A DNA stretch of 64,000 nucleotides from Saururus chinensis. Taxonomy: Eukaryota; Streptophyta; Magnoliopsida; Piperales; Saururaceae. Position numbers and translations under genes: made by a program. The notes under the pieces are model-generated. The model was not told the DNA's origin. It saw only the letters and a list, made by a program, of their open reading frames with translations, and searched no databases. The DNA is taken from the NCBI GenBank assembly GCA_035235625.1, contig CP141140.1, positions 41,039,351-41,103,350 on the forward strand, given 5' to 3'. This document shows, in pieces, positions 13,295 through 24,455 of the stretch (its first letter is position 1; the number at the start of each line of letters is the position of its first letter).

Positions 13295-14199
13295 TCGTGG
13301 ATTGGGTGCTAAAAATTACCTTTTTTGCCCCTTGCCATCCCTAATAAGTCTAGGGCTTGCTATACCTCTCTCATAAAGATAGTAATTGAAATTCCGTTTG
13401 AATAGGATTTTTATTTACTGTCTAAAGTAGGCCTCTACCAAATTTGAACTTAATTGGATTTCGGGAAGCATGCCAAACGCTGCCATCAAGATCAAGGGTA
13501 TTTTGGTTAATTTGGACCAAATTCGTCCGAATTCGAATTTAATTTTGTCAGTATTTTTACTGGGTTCTTTAGGACCCAAATTTCTTGAAATTATCATTTA
13601 TTTGGTAAATTTGGATTATAGATTTATTCTATAAATAGATTTTGCCCTAGAAGAGACTTATTTTGTAAAATTTGATTTCAAGGGCATTATAGAAAATTCA
13701 CCTTGCTGAATTCTATTGTTGAGGCTTAGTTTATATGCAGTTTAGAGGTGATTACATGCATAATCTTATGTGTGAAGTAATTGATGCATGATATAAAGTG
13801 CACAATTGTTGTATGTGATTGATTGTACTTAACTAGCCCAAGGGTAGTTTAGTAACTTCACACAATTCACACTTTTGTTTTTTGGACAGAAGTATATATT
13901 ATCTTTATTTATAAAGTTCACTCTTATTCATTGCTTGTTTAGCATAGTAAGCACACATACATTGCTTACTTGATTAGTTGAGTGGATTATCGTTACAAAT
14001 AACCTTGTATAAGGGTAAAATAGTAATTTACTCTATTTTCACCCACACACACCAAGATTATTCTTGGGGGTAAACTTGCTTGCTGCTGAGATTAGATAGA
14101 GTCCTATTCCTTTTATATCCATCTAAATAAATTAGAAGTATTATTTATTTGTCTATTTATTGCCCTTGTTTACCTTTGTAGACAATTTTCATTTATTCC
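13295..14199 (+). other. Leader between primer site and gag of the copia element
   Basis: About 900 bp of AT-rich leader with no coding signal, as in many plant copia elements. The gag start at 14200 follows it. Confidence 0.6.
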
Positions 14200-15021
14200 A
14201 TGGCATCCCGTATGGTTGCTAATGAGCTAAGCAAAACTGAAAAGCTTAACTCCAACAACTACCTCACATGGAAGAAGAGGATTAGACATATTCTTTTCCT
14301 AGATAACTTGGCCCATGTCTTGGACCAGTGTATAGACCTGCTTATAGATTCCTCCACTTAGGCTTAGAAAAGAGCTTATGAAAAGTTTAAAGAGGAAAAT
14401 GTCAAAGCAAGGACAACCTTCCTTACATTCATGGAGCCAAATATTAAAATATTTTTTGAAAAGCATAAGACTGCCAAGGAAATGATGAGGCAGTAGCTAG
14501 GCGGTATGGAGAGCACACAGAGACTCATATTAGGATGTTGCGTAATTCAAGTTATCGTAATGGGGCCAGATGAGGGAAGGAGATAATGTGCTTGAGCACA
14601 TTAACTCCATGTCCATCATTGCAAGTGATATGAAGATCCTTGAGAACCCTATAAATGAGGGGATCCAAGTTTCAACCAATCTAAATAGCCTCCCTAGGTC
14701 TTGGGAGAGTGTGGTTGTTGCATTAAACATCTATGATAAGAAACTCACACTAGATGATCTCACTGCCAAGCTTGGCTTAGAGCAGGAGAGGAGGAACCAT
14801 GTGAGTGCTATGAGTGTATCTGCCAACATTGCCCAACATGGTGGCTCTAAGAAAGGTGGAGGAGGTGGTGGTCAAGGTCAAAGGAAGAAAAACTTCAAGA
14901 GAAAGGGCAAGAAACCACAAGGTGGTGGAAAGGGCAATAATGGCAACAAACCCAAAGGAACTTATTTTAAATGTGGCCAAATGGGTCGTTTTGAAAATAA
15001 TTGCCCTAATGGGGATCATTG
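14200..15021 (+). pseudogene. Copia gag remnant
   Basis: The frame begins MASRMVANELSKTEKLNSNN, followed by the YLTWKKRI-type segment typical of copia gag (UBN2/DUF4219-like). An in-frame stop occurs near 14358 and the frame changes again around 14500. The C-terminal part (14570-15021) reads on to a basic glycine/lysine-rich stretch and a nucleocapsid knuckle written YFKCGQMGRFENNC. Compared with the CX2CX4HX4C consensus, the first cysteine and the histidine are missing, so the zinc site is lost. Gag would normally form the particle that packages the RNA. Confidence 0.85.
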
Positions 15022-15081
15022 AGCTGGAAGCAAGATAAATTAGAAAGGAAAATATATCATTTGCATGATCTCAGAAGTTAT

Positions 15082-15710
15082 GATTGTTGACTCCAATGAG
15101 AAGAGCTAGTAGCTAGATCTATAGACACTAAGCATGCGGCTATGACTAGGGGTGACAGGATGACTCATCTGTCTCCAGGGCAGCACAAGATCTACATGGG
15201 GAACAACACATTTTGTGATGTGATTGCTACAGGCACCTACAGGATCCCTCTTCCTCAGGGGATGAACTTGGTGTTGACAGATGTCCTATTTGCCCCTACC
15301 ATCATAAGGAATCTTATCTCAATTCCCCTCCTCACTAGCAAGGGGTTTAAAACTAGGTTTAAGGGGTCAAAGGCAACAGTTGGCAAGAATAATAAAATTT
15401 TATTTACCTTTTATGATGGTTTATTTAAGTTAGATATAACAGATGACTCTTCTATTAATGCAGTAGCTAAGTTTGATTATGTAGTGCGTTTGTCTGATGT
15501 TGATTCTTTGATGTGGCACTTGAGGCTTTGTCATGTGCATGTTAACAAATTACACATAATGTCTAACATTGGACTCCTCCCTAAGTTATCTAGGGATATG
15601 CGTGTGTGTAAAGACTGCTTAGTAGGCAAAATGAGTAAGCAACCCTTCCCAAAGGGTAAGCGTGCCACAAACCTTTTAGAGTCATTCACTCAAACATATG
15701 TGGGCCTATG
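15082..15710 (+). pseudogene. Copia protease remnant and GAG-pre-integrase domain
   Basis: The 5' part corresponds to the aspartic protease, but the expected D-S/T-G active site cannot be read. The frame there gives RSIDTKHA where a DSGATKHA-type motif belongs, and stops lie around it. From 15142 a 189-codon frame covers the rest of the protease and the HHCC zinc domain before integrase, with WHLRLCHVH and CKDCLVGK visible as the histidine and cysteine pairs. The domain is therefore recognisable even though the protein is dead. Confidence 0.85.
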
Positions 15711-16316
15711 AATGTACAAACCCATAGAGGGATAATGTATTTTATTACATTCATAGATAATTACTCTAAGTTTGGTTATATATACCTCCTAAAGCAAAAG
15801 TCTGAAGCCTTTGAGAAATGCAAAGAATTCAAGGCTTAAGTATAGGCTCAATTAGGTTAGTTGATTAAAGTCCTAAGAATGGACAGAGGTGGAGAATACA
15901 CCTCTGATGAGTTTAAGGACTATTTCACTAACTTAGGAATTATACACCAATATACCCTACCCTATACTCCTCAACAAAATGGAGTTGCTGAAAGGAGAAA
16001 TTGAACCCTCTTAGATATGGTTAGATCCACGCTGAACCACTCAAAGCTAGGAGTAAATTTTTGGGGTGAGGCATTAGACACCGATGTATATGTGCTTAAC
16101 CATGTACCCACTAAGGCTATCAAGAGAACACCTTATGAGCTATGGACAGGCAGATGTCCATATTTAAATAATCTTAGAGTGTGGGGGTCTAAGGCACATG
16201 TAAAAGTATCTCACTAACATAGAAGTAAACTAGACCTTAAAACAATAAAGTATAAATTTATAGGGTACAATGAACACTCTAAGGGGTACAAGTTTGTACT
16301 GCACCATACTGATGGG
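15711..16316 (+). pseudogene. Copia integrase core remnant
   Basis: Fragments of the DDE integrase core are readable in shifting frames. [14 protein letters not shown] carries the second aspartate and [12 protein letters not shown] the glutamate. The first aspartate position, which should follow a histidine-threonine pair, reads QTYVGL followed by a stop. Downstream, 16017-16217 matches the usual end of the core (FWGEAL, TPYELWTG). Integrase would insert the cDNA into the chromosome. This copy cannot. Confidence 0.85.
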
Positions 16317-16319
16317 ATA

Positions 16320-17535
16320 GTGGGGGTCATTGAATCTAGGGATGCTTATTTCTTAGAAGAAGACATAGACCCTAAAATTCCTAGTAAAAGAGTAGAACTA
16401 TTTGAAGTAGAAAAAGAGCAAAACACTACTACTTCTATAGAGGTGGTTATAGGATCTGAACCTAGGGGAGTGTCTGAAGTAAGGGAGGTGAGAGATAGAA
16501 GACCCTTGACCTTGTTGAGGGACTTCTATGCTATGTTAGGAGAGGATGAAGTAGCAATAGATAAACTTTTATCTGATGATCCCTTGACCTATGAGCAAGC
16601 AATGGATAGTCCAGATTCTAAGGAATGACAATTAGCTATTCAAGAGAAAATGGATTCCATTATGAAGAACCAAGTCTAAGAAGTTGTTGACTTGCTCAGT
16701 GAAAGAAAGCGTGCTGGCTATAAGTGGATTTTTAAGAAAAAGCTCAAGGCAGATGGGTCTATAGATAAATATAAAGCAAGACTGGTAGCTAAAGGTTTCA
16801 ACCAAGTCAGAGGAATTGACTTTAAGGAAACCTATTCACCTGTGACTAGATTTACATCTATTAGGTATTTGTTGGCTATAGTGACACAGTTAGACTTAGA
16901 GTTGCACCAAATGGATGTAAAGACTGCCTTCCTAAATGGTGATTTAGATGAAGAGATTTACATGGAACAACCTGAGGGTTTTGTTGTTCCTGGAGAGGAT
17001 CATAAGGTGTGCAAACTCATAAAGTCTTTATATGGCTTTAAACAGTCTCCTAGGCTATGGTACTTCACTTTTCAAAAGGTGATTAGTGAGTATGGGTTCG
17101 TAGCAAATGAATGTGATCATTGTGTCTACTCCTTTAAAGATAAAAATATATTTATGTTACTCTCTCTCTATGTAGATGATATCCTTTTGATGGAAATGAC
17201 TTAAGCTTAATAGTCAGTCTAAAAGAATACTTCAAGACCTAATTTGAAATGAAAGACATGGGTGAGGCATCCTACATACTCGGTATGAAAATTGAGAGAG
17301 ATAGAAAAGCAAGGTTGCTTAGTATATCTCAAGAATCATACATAGAAAGCATCTTAAAACACTTCGGTGTGATTGGTTGGAAAGTAATAGAGTCTTCTAT
17401 CTATAAGGGTACAACCTTATCTAAAAGTCGGGCACCATCATCTAACGAGGATAGACTCAAAATAGAGTCAGTGCCTTATGCACAAGCTATTGGCAGCTTA
17501 ATGTATGTCATGACCTGTACTTGACCTGATTTGAG
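16320..17535 (+). pseudogene. Copia reverse transcriptase remnant
   Basis: After a variable acidic linker (16320-16628) the reverse transcriptase begins near 16692. It keeps the copia signatures KARLVAKGFNQ, QMDVKTAFLNGDL and the catalytic box SLYVDDILL near 17168. A one-base deletion at about 17190 throws it out of frame, and the sequence resumes at 17249 (MKDMGEASYILGMKI). Stops also occur at 16626 and 17522. The active-site aspartates are intact but the open frame is not. Confidence 0.92.
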
Positions 17536-18142
17536 CTATGTTGTAAGGCTCTTGAGTAGATACCATGCAAACCCAATTATGGCTCACTGGCAAGCAGTGA
17601 AGCAAGTTTTTAAGTACCTCCTAGGAACCAAAGGTATGAAACTCACATATTAGGTCGAGGAATTGTCATTGGCTGGGTATAGTGATTCAGACTATGCTGG
17701 GGACCCAGATGATAGGAAATCCGTTGCTGGTTATGTCTTCATGTTTAGAGGCAGTGCTATAGCTTGGGCTAGTAAGAAGAAAAAGAGCGTAGCAAAGTCA
17801 ACCATGGAAGCTGAATTTTATGCATGCAATTTAGCAGCTTTAGAAGCAGTGTGGATTAAAGACTTTCTAGCTAGGCTTAGGCTAGAGAGCTGGGTTGATT
17901 CTCTTGTCCAAATATTTTGTGATAATTTGGCTGCTGTATCGACACTTAAAAATGAAGAAATCGGCGCCAAAGATAAACACATCGAAGTACATTACTACTT
18001 TGTGTTTGACATACTATAGAAATGAAAGTTGGTAGTAAACTATCTTTCTACTTCTGAGATGTTGGCAGATCCGTTAACTAAAGCCTTAACAATGGATCAC
18101 TTTGTACGTCATGTTCATAGTATAGGACTTCGACAGGGCTAG
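17536..18142 (+). pseudogene. Copia RNase H remnant
   Basis: The frame at 17663-18019 carries the copia RNase H residues: the aspartate of GYSDSDYAGD, the glutamate of STMEAEFYA, and the aspartate of FCDNLAA. It is cut by a stop near 18017 and then completes as EMLADPLTKALTMDHF, with a natural-looking stop at 18140-18142. RNase H removes the RNA strand during reverse transcription. Confidence 0.9.
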
Positions 18143-18243
18143 GGCGCCCACTCCTGTGGAGTTAAATATGAACATTTTTGCCTACAAGTTGGACTAAGAT
18201 AGAACTAGGTGCACAAGTTGTTGTTTGGTTTTGTAGGCACTTC

Positions 18244-18257
18244 ACCCAAGTGGGGGA
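18244..18257 (+). other. Polypurine tract of the copia element
   Basis: The text accaagtggggga-like run (read acccaagtggggga) directly abuts the 3' LTR start TGTTGGG, the usual place for the plus-strand primer of copia elements. Confidence 0.8.
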
Positions 18258-19058
18258 TGTTGGGTTGTGGACGTTATACCCACTTAAACTGGGAAAGATG
18301 AGTCCAGTTCCGATTTGAGTGATATGTGATAGGAGAAAAATTTAGTTGGGACCCACAATAAAACCATTGGGAATATGACTTGGTAAAGTCCTATTCCAAA
18401 ATGGATGTGGGTTAGTAAGCAGCTATACAAATTGCTTCCTCTTTATTGAGTACGTACGACAAATTGGCTTTTTCTTCTACACAGAACGAAAAACAAAAAA
18501 GAGGCTCTCTTGGCTTTATTCTTCTCTCGCAGACAAAACGCAAAGACAAAATTTTGTCTCTTCTCCTTCAATGAGAACAAGAGAAGTCAAAGAAAATTTT
18601 CTCTCCTTTGGGGCGTAGTGATCAAAGTAAAGGGAGGTTTTTCCTTAAAGCTTTGCACTCAAATCTCTCCTACAATTCATTGAGTTTTTCCTCTTTATTA
18701 GAGCCCTATCTTTGCTAAATATTCCCAGCAAATTAGCAAGAGGGGGAAGGGCTTTCTCTCTTGATTTTTAAGAGGACTCATCACAAGAGGTAATTCTAAT
18801 TCCCCATTATTATACTTGATATAACAAAGAGGTCATGCAGAGTGATTAGCCATGTCCTTGGGGCTTAGCCCCTAAAGGTCAGTAGTATTTTTATCTTTAT
18901 TTTAATTTATATCAATTCAAAGTAATTTAAATTTACTACTGCTTATTTTTGTTTATATGTATATGCATGTAATTTGTTTGAGATAGACATAAAGGTGATA
19001 TTTTAGCACATACACAAGGCTGGGCTTACCACCAAGCTTCCGCTGCGCCACTCCAACA
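18258..19058 (+). repeat. 3' LTR of the copia element
   Basis: 801 bp, starting TGTTGGGTTGTGG and ending ctccaaca. It matches 12476-13275 with numerous substitutions, more in its first half (U3) than its second. Confidence 0.9.
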
Positions 19059-19063
19059 TGTTC
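19059..19063. repeat. Target-site duplication of the copia element, right copy
   Basis: The five bases tgttc are identical to 12471-12475. Confidence 0.9.
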
Positions 19064-19215
19064 GAGGGGATTGAACCCTCTAACCACTATGCCAACCACA
19101 ACACTGTCTTTTTCAATGTCAACATGCGCGCTTGACGGCCTTCATAGCCACGTCTACATCAGCACCGGCTGCCCCTTCCCCCTGAAATTCCATGCTTTAA
19201 ATAGCCAATGCATAA
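19064..19215 (+). pseudogene. Protein-like host sequence, 3' part after the copia element
   Basis: Immediately after the target duplication one frame reads [20 protein letters not shown]. Another frame then takes over with [19 protein letters not shown]. Both look like protein, and together with 12240-12475 they would make one continuous product if two small frame changes were secondary damage. No family was recognised. If the reading is right, this is a gene that had already decayed or decayed after the insertion. Confidence 0.33.
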
Positions 19216-19724
19216 GAAAACCTTAGAAGGAACATGGTCCCATTTACTCGAATGGCCGGGAAGGGAAAATGGTCCCCTTACATTAGGCTATCTTTAACCT
19301 AAATTCACGCGTACTAGATACAATGATGCGTGGGAAGTTGAGTACACGTCTCATCAAGTTAGAGAGACTTTGCATGGTTTCGACAACCTCATGTTTAAAA
19401 CACACCAATATCACATTTAATGAGCATCTTCGTTCCATCAGACCCCTTCTAAGGTGCAAACCTCTCTACTTAGAATACTCACCCACAACCAGAGACTTCT
19501 GCTCCTAAGAATTTGCTGGCCGAGCGACGCTGTGTGTCCTAGATATGTGCATTCCCTCAGCCGGAAATCACCCTCCACCATTTATGCTCCCGAGAGATTG
19601 GGCGGTGGCTACGGCCACTTGGAGGCGGACATCCCGGCGGCTGTTCCAAACTACCAGTCAACCTTGGATGACGACCATGCACGTCATCTCAGGGACATTA
19701 TGGTCGTCTGAAGATCCCACCATC

Positions 19725-19733
19725 TATATAAAA
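19725..19733 (+). promoter_or_regulatory. TATA box of the small cysteine-rich peptide gene
   Basis: The motif tatataaaa lies about 70 bp before the start codon at 19802. It leaves a short leader, the normal spacing for a plant TATA promoter with transcription starting about 30 bp downstream. Confidence 0.65.
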
Positions 19734-19801
19734 ACAACTCGTCCAAACACAATCGTATTCTAACCTGAAACTGAAAGAGAATTCTAAGCTGGAAGCCAAA
19801 G

Positions 19802-20835
19802 ATGAAGAAAACTGGTGCTGTGCTTCTCATGCTGTTTCTTTTCTGCATCGTCGCCGAGGAGGCGAATGTCGTCAAGGCCGACGACACCGCCGAAGTATGC
19901 TACACCAAGTGCAGGAGGGCGTACTGTGCCAAGCTTGACCGTATGTCATCTTACTCCTTTTTGTCCAAGCATACACTGTTTAAGACTCTCTAAGTAGTCC
20001 CGAGAGCCCGGGATGAGATCATGCTCGCAATGCACTTGACCAGAGCATTACAATAGTATTTTTATTTGAATATTTTTTGTCTAGTTATAACGTCTCATGA
20101 TTGTGAAAAATTGTTTCTCTTGTGTGATTCAGCATTTGATCAAGGTGACTGTATTCGCAAGTGCCATATGTTGTGTGATGATGGTAAGTTACTGGTTCTC
20201 TTCTCTATATTCTACACTTATTTTCGATTAGACAAGCTAAATTTTCATTTAATAACACATGTTTAGAATGATGGAATATATTTTAAAAAGGAATTGAAAG
20301 AAGGTAACTTCGATTAAAATTCCCCATCTCATAAAAAAAAAGGTTCCCTCTATATAATACCACAACATTCTCATAGTATTTGTTCCAGAGATCTCATTTT
20401 AATTGCGTAAGACTTTAGAATATAGAAAGAATGTGTCTATATATACTTCAATAATCCCCTTTCACTCAAAAATTCAAAGGTGGATATTGGGGTATTAAGG
20501 AGATGTTTGAAGTGCATATGGACAAGATATAGATGTACTCACTTAATAATTTCATTTGGGAAAAAATTATTCTATATTAATAGCTCTATTTTCTTAAATT
20601 TAACTTGTTGGATACTTAAAAAATAGTATTATAAACTTATTTTTTCATTCTCTCACCATTCAATAAAAACATTCATTTTTTTAAATGTAACTATTAATAC
20701 AAAATGAAGAGAGTAATACTTTTATTTCCATGCATATTACACATCTATGTGTACAAAGTTCAGTGGATTTATCGTCACTTTAGAGTGGTAATGACATGTG
20801 ATCAATATGGTGCAGGCACTGTGGTCCTAGGCTAA
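19802..20835 (+). CDS. Small secreted six-cysteine peptide, three exons
   Basis: The exons are 19802-19940, 20133-20183 and 20816-20835. The donors gtatgt and gtaagt and the acceptors ttcag and tgcag are canonical, and the phases agree, giving 69 residues. The product begins MKKTGAVLLMLFLFC, a clear signal peptide with likely cleavage after A26, so the mature chain of about 43 residues should be secreted. Six cysteines follow the pattern CX3CX4C-X10-CX3CX3C at residues 33, 37, 42, 53, 57 and 61. The first triad is encoded by exon 1 and the second by exon 2. Exon 3 adds only a six-residue tail. The paired CX3C spacing recalls alpha-hairpinin and thionin-like plant peptides, which are often antimicrobial or signalling molecules, but I cannot place it in a named family. 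It lies about 740 bp downstream of the copia element, with its own TATA box. Confidence 0.68.
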
Positions 20836-23800
20836 ATGCTCGGACAGTTATTAGGACCCAGAATTCGAGAACGTGAGGCCCGGACGAGATTAACAATAAT
20901 TGTGTAAACATATGTATTGTATGTACGCTAGCTTTCTATTGTGAACAAAGCACTTTCTTTTGGATGTAAAGTTTCATGATATTAATAATATTCTGTAAAC
21001 CGTTTGACACATGATTTTTTTTTCTTTTGATAGTCTCTATTTTCTACTATACCCAACGATGAACATTTTATTGTGGCGTTTGGCTTACATGCAACCACCA
21101 AAATGATCCCGAATATGCAAATGCATAATGTCATTAGTTCGAGATGCTTTTTTTTAAATAAAAATAAAGAAACCTCCTTAATGGGTAGAGGGTTGGTCAG
21201 ACCCCTACTTTTATATTAAATAATCAAAGTCAAGCAAAAGGGAGCATATAGCTATGTCCCTAACATACAACTAACAATTAATAAAAAAACAAGCACAATT
21301 AAACTAAAGTTCATCAGATTCCATAAGTCAAAAACATTTGTGGAAGAAATGCCCTTATGATAACGGAGTGGAGGTAGAACGCTAAGGAACATAATTGAAT
21401 ACTTACTATATTGCTTGCCATATTCACGAAACAATTTACCATATTCCTTCTCTAAAATAGGAACAATGGATATGCTATGAGAAGCCCTCATGTTTTAAAT
21501 TTCTTCAAAAATTGCTGGAAGCGCGCCAAGGGCATCTAAACTTCTCATTTACCATTCAAGCCAACTTTTCAAATATATGCATACCAAATTAAAGTAAACT
21601 CTTAGGACTGCCAGCTGATTATAAGTTAACTTTTATACTCTTCCTAGTTTTGGTAAAATTCAATTAATATGTATATATTTTATTAAAGTTAGAATTCCCA
21701 GTATTTATTATTTTCTTAGTTTAAATTTATTTTTAATTAAAGAAAAGCTTTGAAGCCTAAAAATTGTAATATTATGTATTGATTAATTAGTGATGCTTAT
21801 GAAATTTAAAAATTAGATCAACTAATTATGTCTTTCTTACTCTCTCAATTCTTTTTCTGCCCTGCCATGGCACGCAATTAGATTTGGATGCACTTGCCTA
21901 CAAAATTGAGCAATATATGGACAACCACCGCTTGACCTCCTCGAGTATCCAACAATTCATGCAGAGAACCAACAACCAAACACAAACAACGGTTCAAAGT
22001 ATTAAAGAAAACAATCCCCATTTGGACCAACGTGTGGGGGAGAAAAATAAATAGTTGTCCAACCTTGCTCGACTAATTAAGGAATGTCTTCTTGAGCGAC
22101 CACCTTCTCCTCCGCCAGTTGTTCTAGAGTCGCACACGTCATAGGCCTCGGGGTCAAATGCACCCTTGCACATCCACTGCCTTTTACGTTAGCTCTCTCA
22201 ACATTCTTATAGTTGTCGCCTTCCTCCATGGTAGACGATCCCACCATCTCTCTATCTTCCAACCCAGTTTTTGATTGGTACCACAACCTCATCACCCCTG
22301 GGGTTTGGTACCTTTGCACCTAGGACGGCTAGAGTCGTCCAAACCTAGCTGAATGAGAATTTAGGCTGGGCAAAACATGACTTAGCTGTGGTGTGATGGG
22401 AAGTATTGGCTACTTGCTTGACGGGCTCAGTAAGGTGGAAGGTGTAAGAGCTTCAATCGGTGCATCTAGGAAATTAGAGGCTTCGACAAGGATGTTGAAG
22501 GATTTAAGTAGGGGAGGCATGTTAGACCCTTGGCCGCAGAATAAGCTAAGGGGCCAAGGAACCTTAGTTTGGAGAATAAATAGCTAAGGGAAAGCTGAGA
22601 AATGATGGTATTGGTGAGTTGGCAAACTCAATTCCGAGTCCTACTCGGAGTAGGATTTGATGGCGGGCTGGGGTCCATCACCTAGGGTAGTTCCTAGGAA
22701 GGTCGTGACTCTCACGGACAACTCCTACTTGAAGTAGGAGAGATGCTTGTGGTTGTTACTAATTCATTCCCATGTTTCCTAGCGTGACTAGTAGGCACCT
22801 CGAAGGCCTAATGTAAGTAGGAAGCCCGGATAAGGAGTTGTACTCAAGTTGGATTGCTCAAGACGGTTGAATCCTAGGGGGACATGGACTCCATGCAAGA
22901 AGAAAATGGAGCCAAAGCTTTTCTGAGACAAGATGACATGCGAGTAGAGGACTTCTAGCCGGAGTAGGAATCCAAGGAATGCTAGGAGAGGCAGGACACT
23001 TGAAGGAAGGCTCTATTATACTTCTAGTTGGGTTAAGACTCTTTTAGGACTATTTTGAACATGTATGTAGGTTGGTTTCATATTCGTAATGGGGCAGAGA
23101 TTAGGATTCCGAATTTGTAATTAAGGTTTGGAGAGTCCTCGTGGTACTAGGCTTCCTGACCTTTCCTTATATCAAAGGGGCGTTATGGCAGGTTGAAGGT
23201 AGGTTATTTAAGCATTCAAAACTCAGAAATCTGTAAAGGTTGGATTGGGAGCTTTGGCCACAGTTCTGAAGGACTTTTGGGCAGCAAATACTTTATTGGC
23301 GACTTGGAGGAGCTGCTGAGAGTACACTCAACCAAGAGGCAGACCATACTCAACAATTCAGCAAAGCTTGAGGCAATTTTTTGCAAGGGGCATAAGAGTT
23401 TGCAAGATAGTTGAGTTAGTGTTGGGTTTGGGAGCAAAGTAAGAGCCTTGTTAGTGTAAACTATGTGCTAAATAAGAAGGTTTTGGATACTGTCCTCATT
23501 TTTCCTTATCTTTCCCTGCATTGTGCTTTGTTTGGATTTACATAAACTTAGGTGAAAGAGGTGGATAGGCTGCTGGTTGTGGGCACAGTAAGGCCATCAT
23601 GTGTGCGAATATTAGGATCAACTTCACACCCTATGAGAGTAGACCTGGTGACTAAAGTATACTTAGTTGACTTCCAAGCGACTACTCTACCACCCAATAT
23701 AAATAAATACTCATTAGTTGCCTTGGTATTTTTAGAATATAAAATTCAGTTCGCATCATTGTATCACTCCCTTATAAGAGGAACACATGATAACATATCT

Positions 23801-24455
23801 TATAAGAGACAATACTTTTCATATATCTAAGTACCTTTTCTATGAAAATTCATTGAGATTTATCCTATTTTTTAGTATACTTACTCCATCTCCCCACAAC
23901 ATAAGGAGTATTTGGTTTACAATTAGCCAAATAATTGAGACATACTATCCCCATAATATAAGAAGTATTTGACTTCGATTTGGTTTTTTTTAGATTTTAG
24001 GGTTTCATTTGGTTGGAGGTGCGACGATAGTGTTTGCCCCGAATAGAATAAAAAAATATTTTTAATTATTTTTAAAAAATATAAAAAAAAATTTAAATTT
24101 TATGTTTATAATTATATTTAGGTCGGGTCTAGTTGGATCACCTAAAACCCAAACCCAACCCAAATAACTATACAAGTCAATTTTTTAAAATAAAATCCAA
24201 CTCATTAAGGTTGGGTACTTGGATCACCTAAAACCCAAACCCAACCCAAATAACTATGCAAGTCAAATTTTTAAAACAAAATCCAACTTATTAAGGTTGG
24301 GTCAAATTTTACCATTTACCCGATCTAAGAGATATTATTAGAGTCAATTTTCAAAAACTAAACCTGCCCAAATCAAGTCAAGTCAGGTTAAATTTTACAA
24401 TTTACCCAACTCGAGTGTTATCCCTTTACGACGATGGGCTCTTATACAATTCCAT
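20836..24455. other. Intergenic DNA with retroelement-like debris
   Basis: 20836-21840 is AT-rich with no gene. From 21880 to about 22050 one frame reads LDALAYKIEQYMDNHRL and continues as a polar, gag-like stretch to a stop. 22600-23560 has the look of an LTR or long-terminal region, with repeated tcctacttnnagtaggag words and a tatatcaaag box near 23166. I could not find paired ends, so I only suggest a degraded retroelement. 23880-23980 contains Stowaway-like ends. No host gene was recognised. Confidence 0.35.
24134..24305. repeat. Two tandem copies of an 86-bp unit
   Basis: Copy one is 24134-24219 and copy two 24220-24305, each starting tggatcacctaaaacccaaa. They differ at only a few positions. 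The unit is rich in cccaaaccc words and lies in AT-rich DNA between a retroelement-like region and the bL9m gene. Confidence 0.85.

Larger units (their letters stand above)
12476..19058 (+). mobile_element. Ty1/copia LTR retrotransposon, complete in outline but inactive
   Basis: The order LTR, primer site, gag, protease, integrase, reverse transcriptase, RNase H, polypurine tract, LTR is the Ty1/copia arrangement, with integrase before reverse transcriptase. Both LTRs begin TGTTGGG and end CA. The element is 6583 bp long and flanked by tgttc duplications. The coding region is broken by several stops and frameshifts, and LTR divergence is several percent over the first half by eye, so the insertion is not recent. 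Sequence lying on both sides suggests it landed in a protein-like host sequence. Confidence 0.95.
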
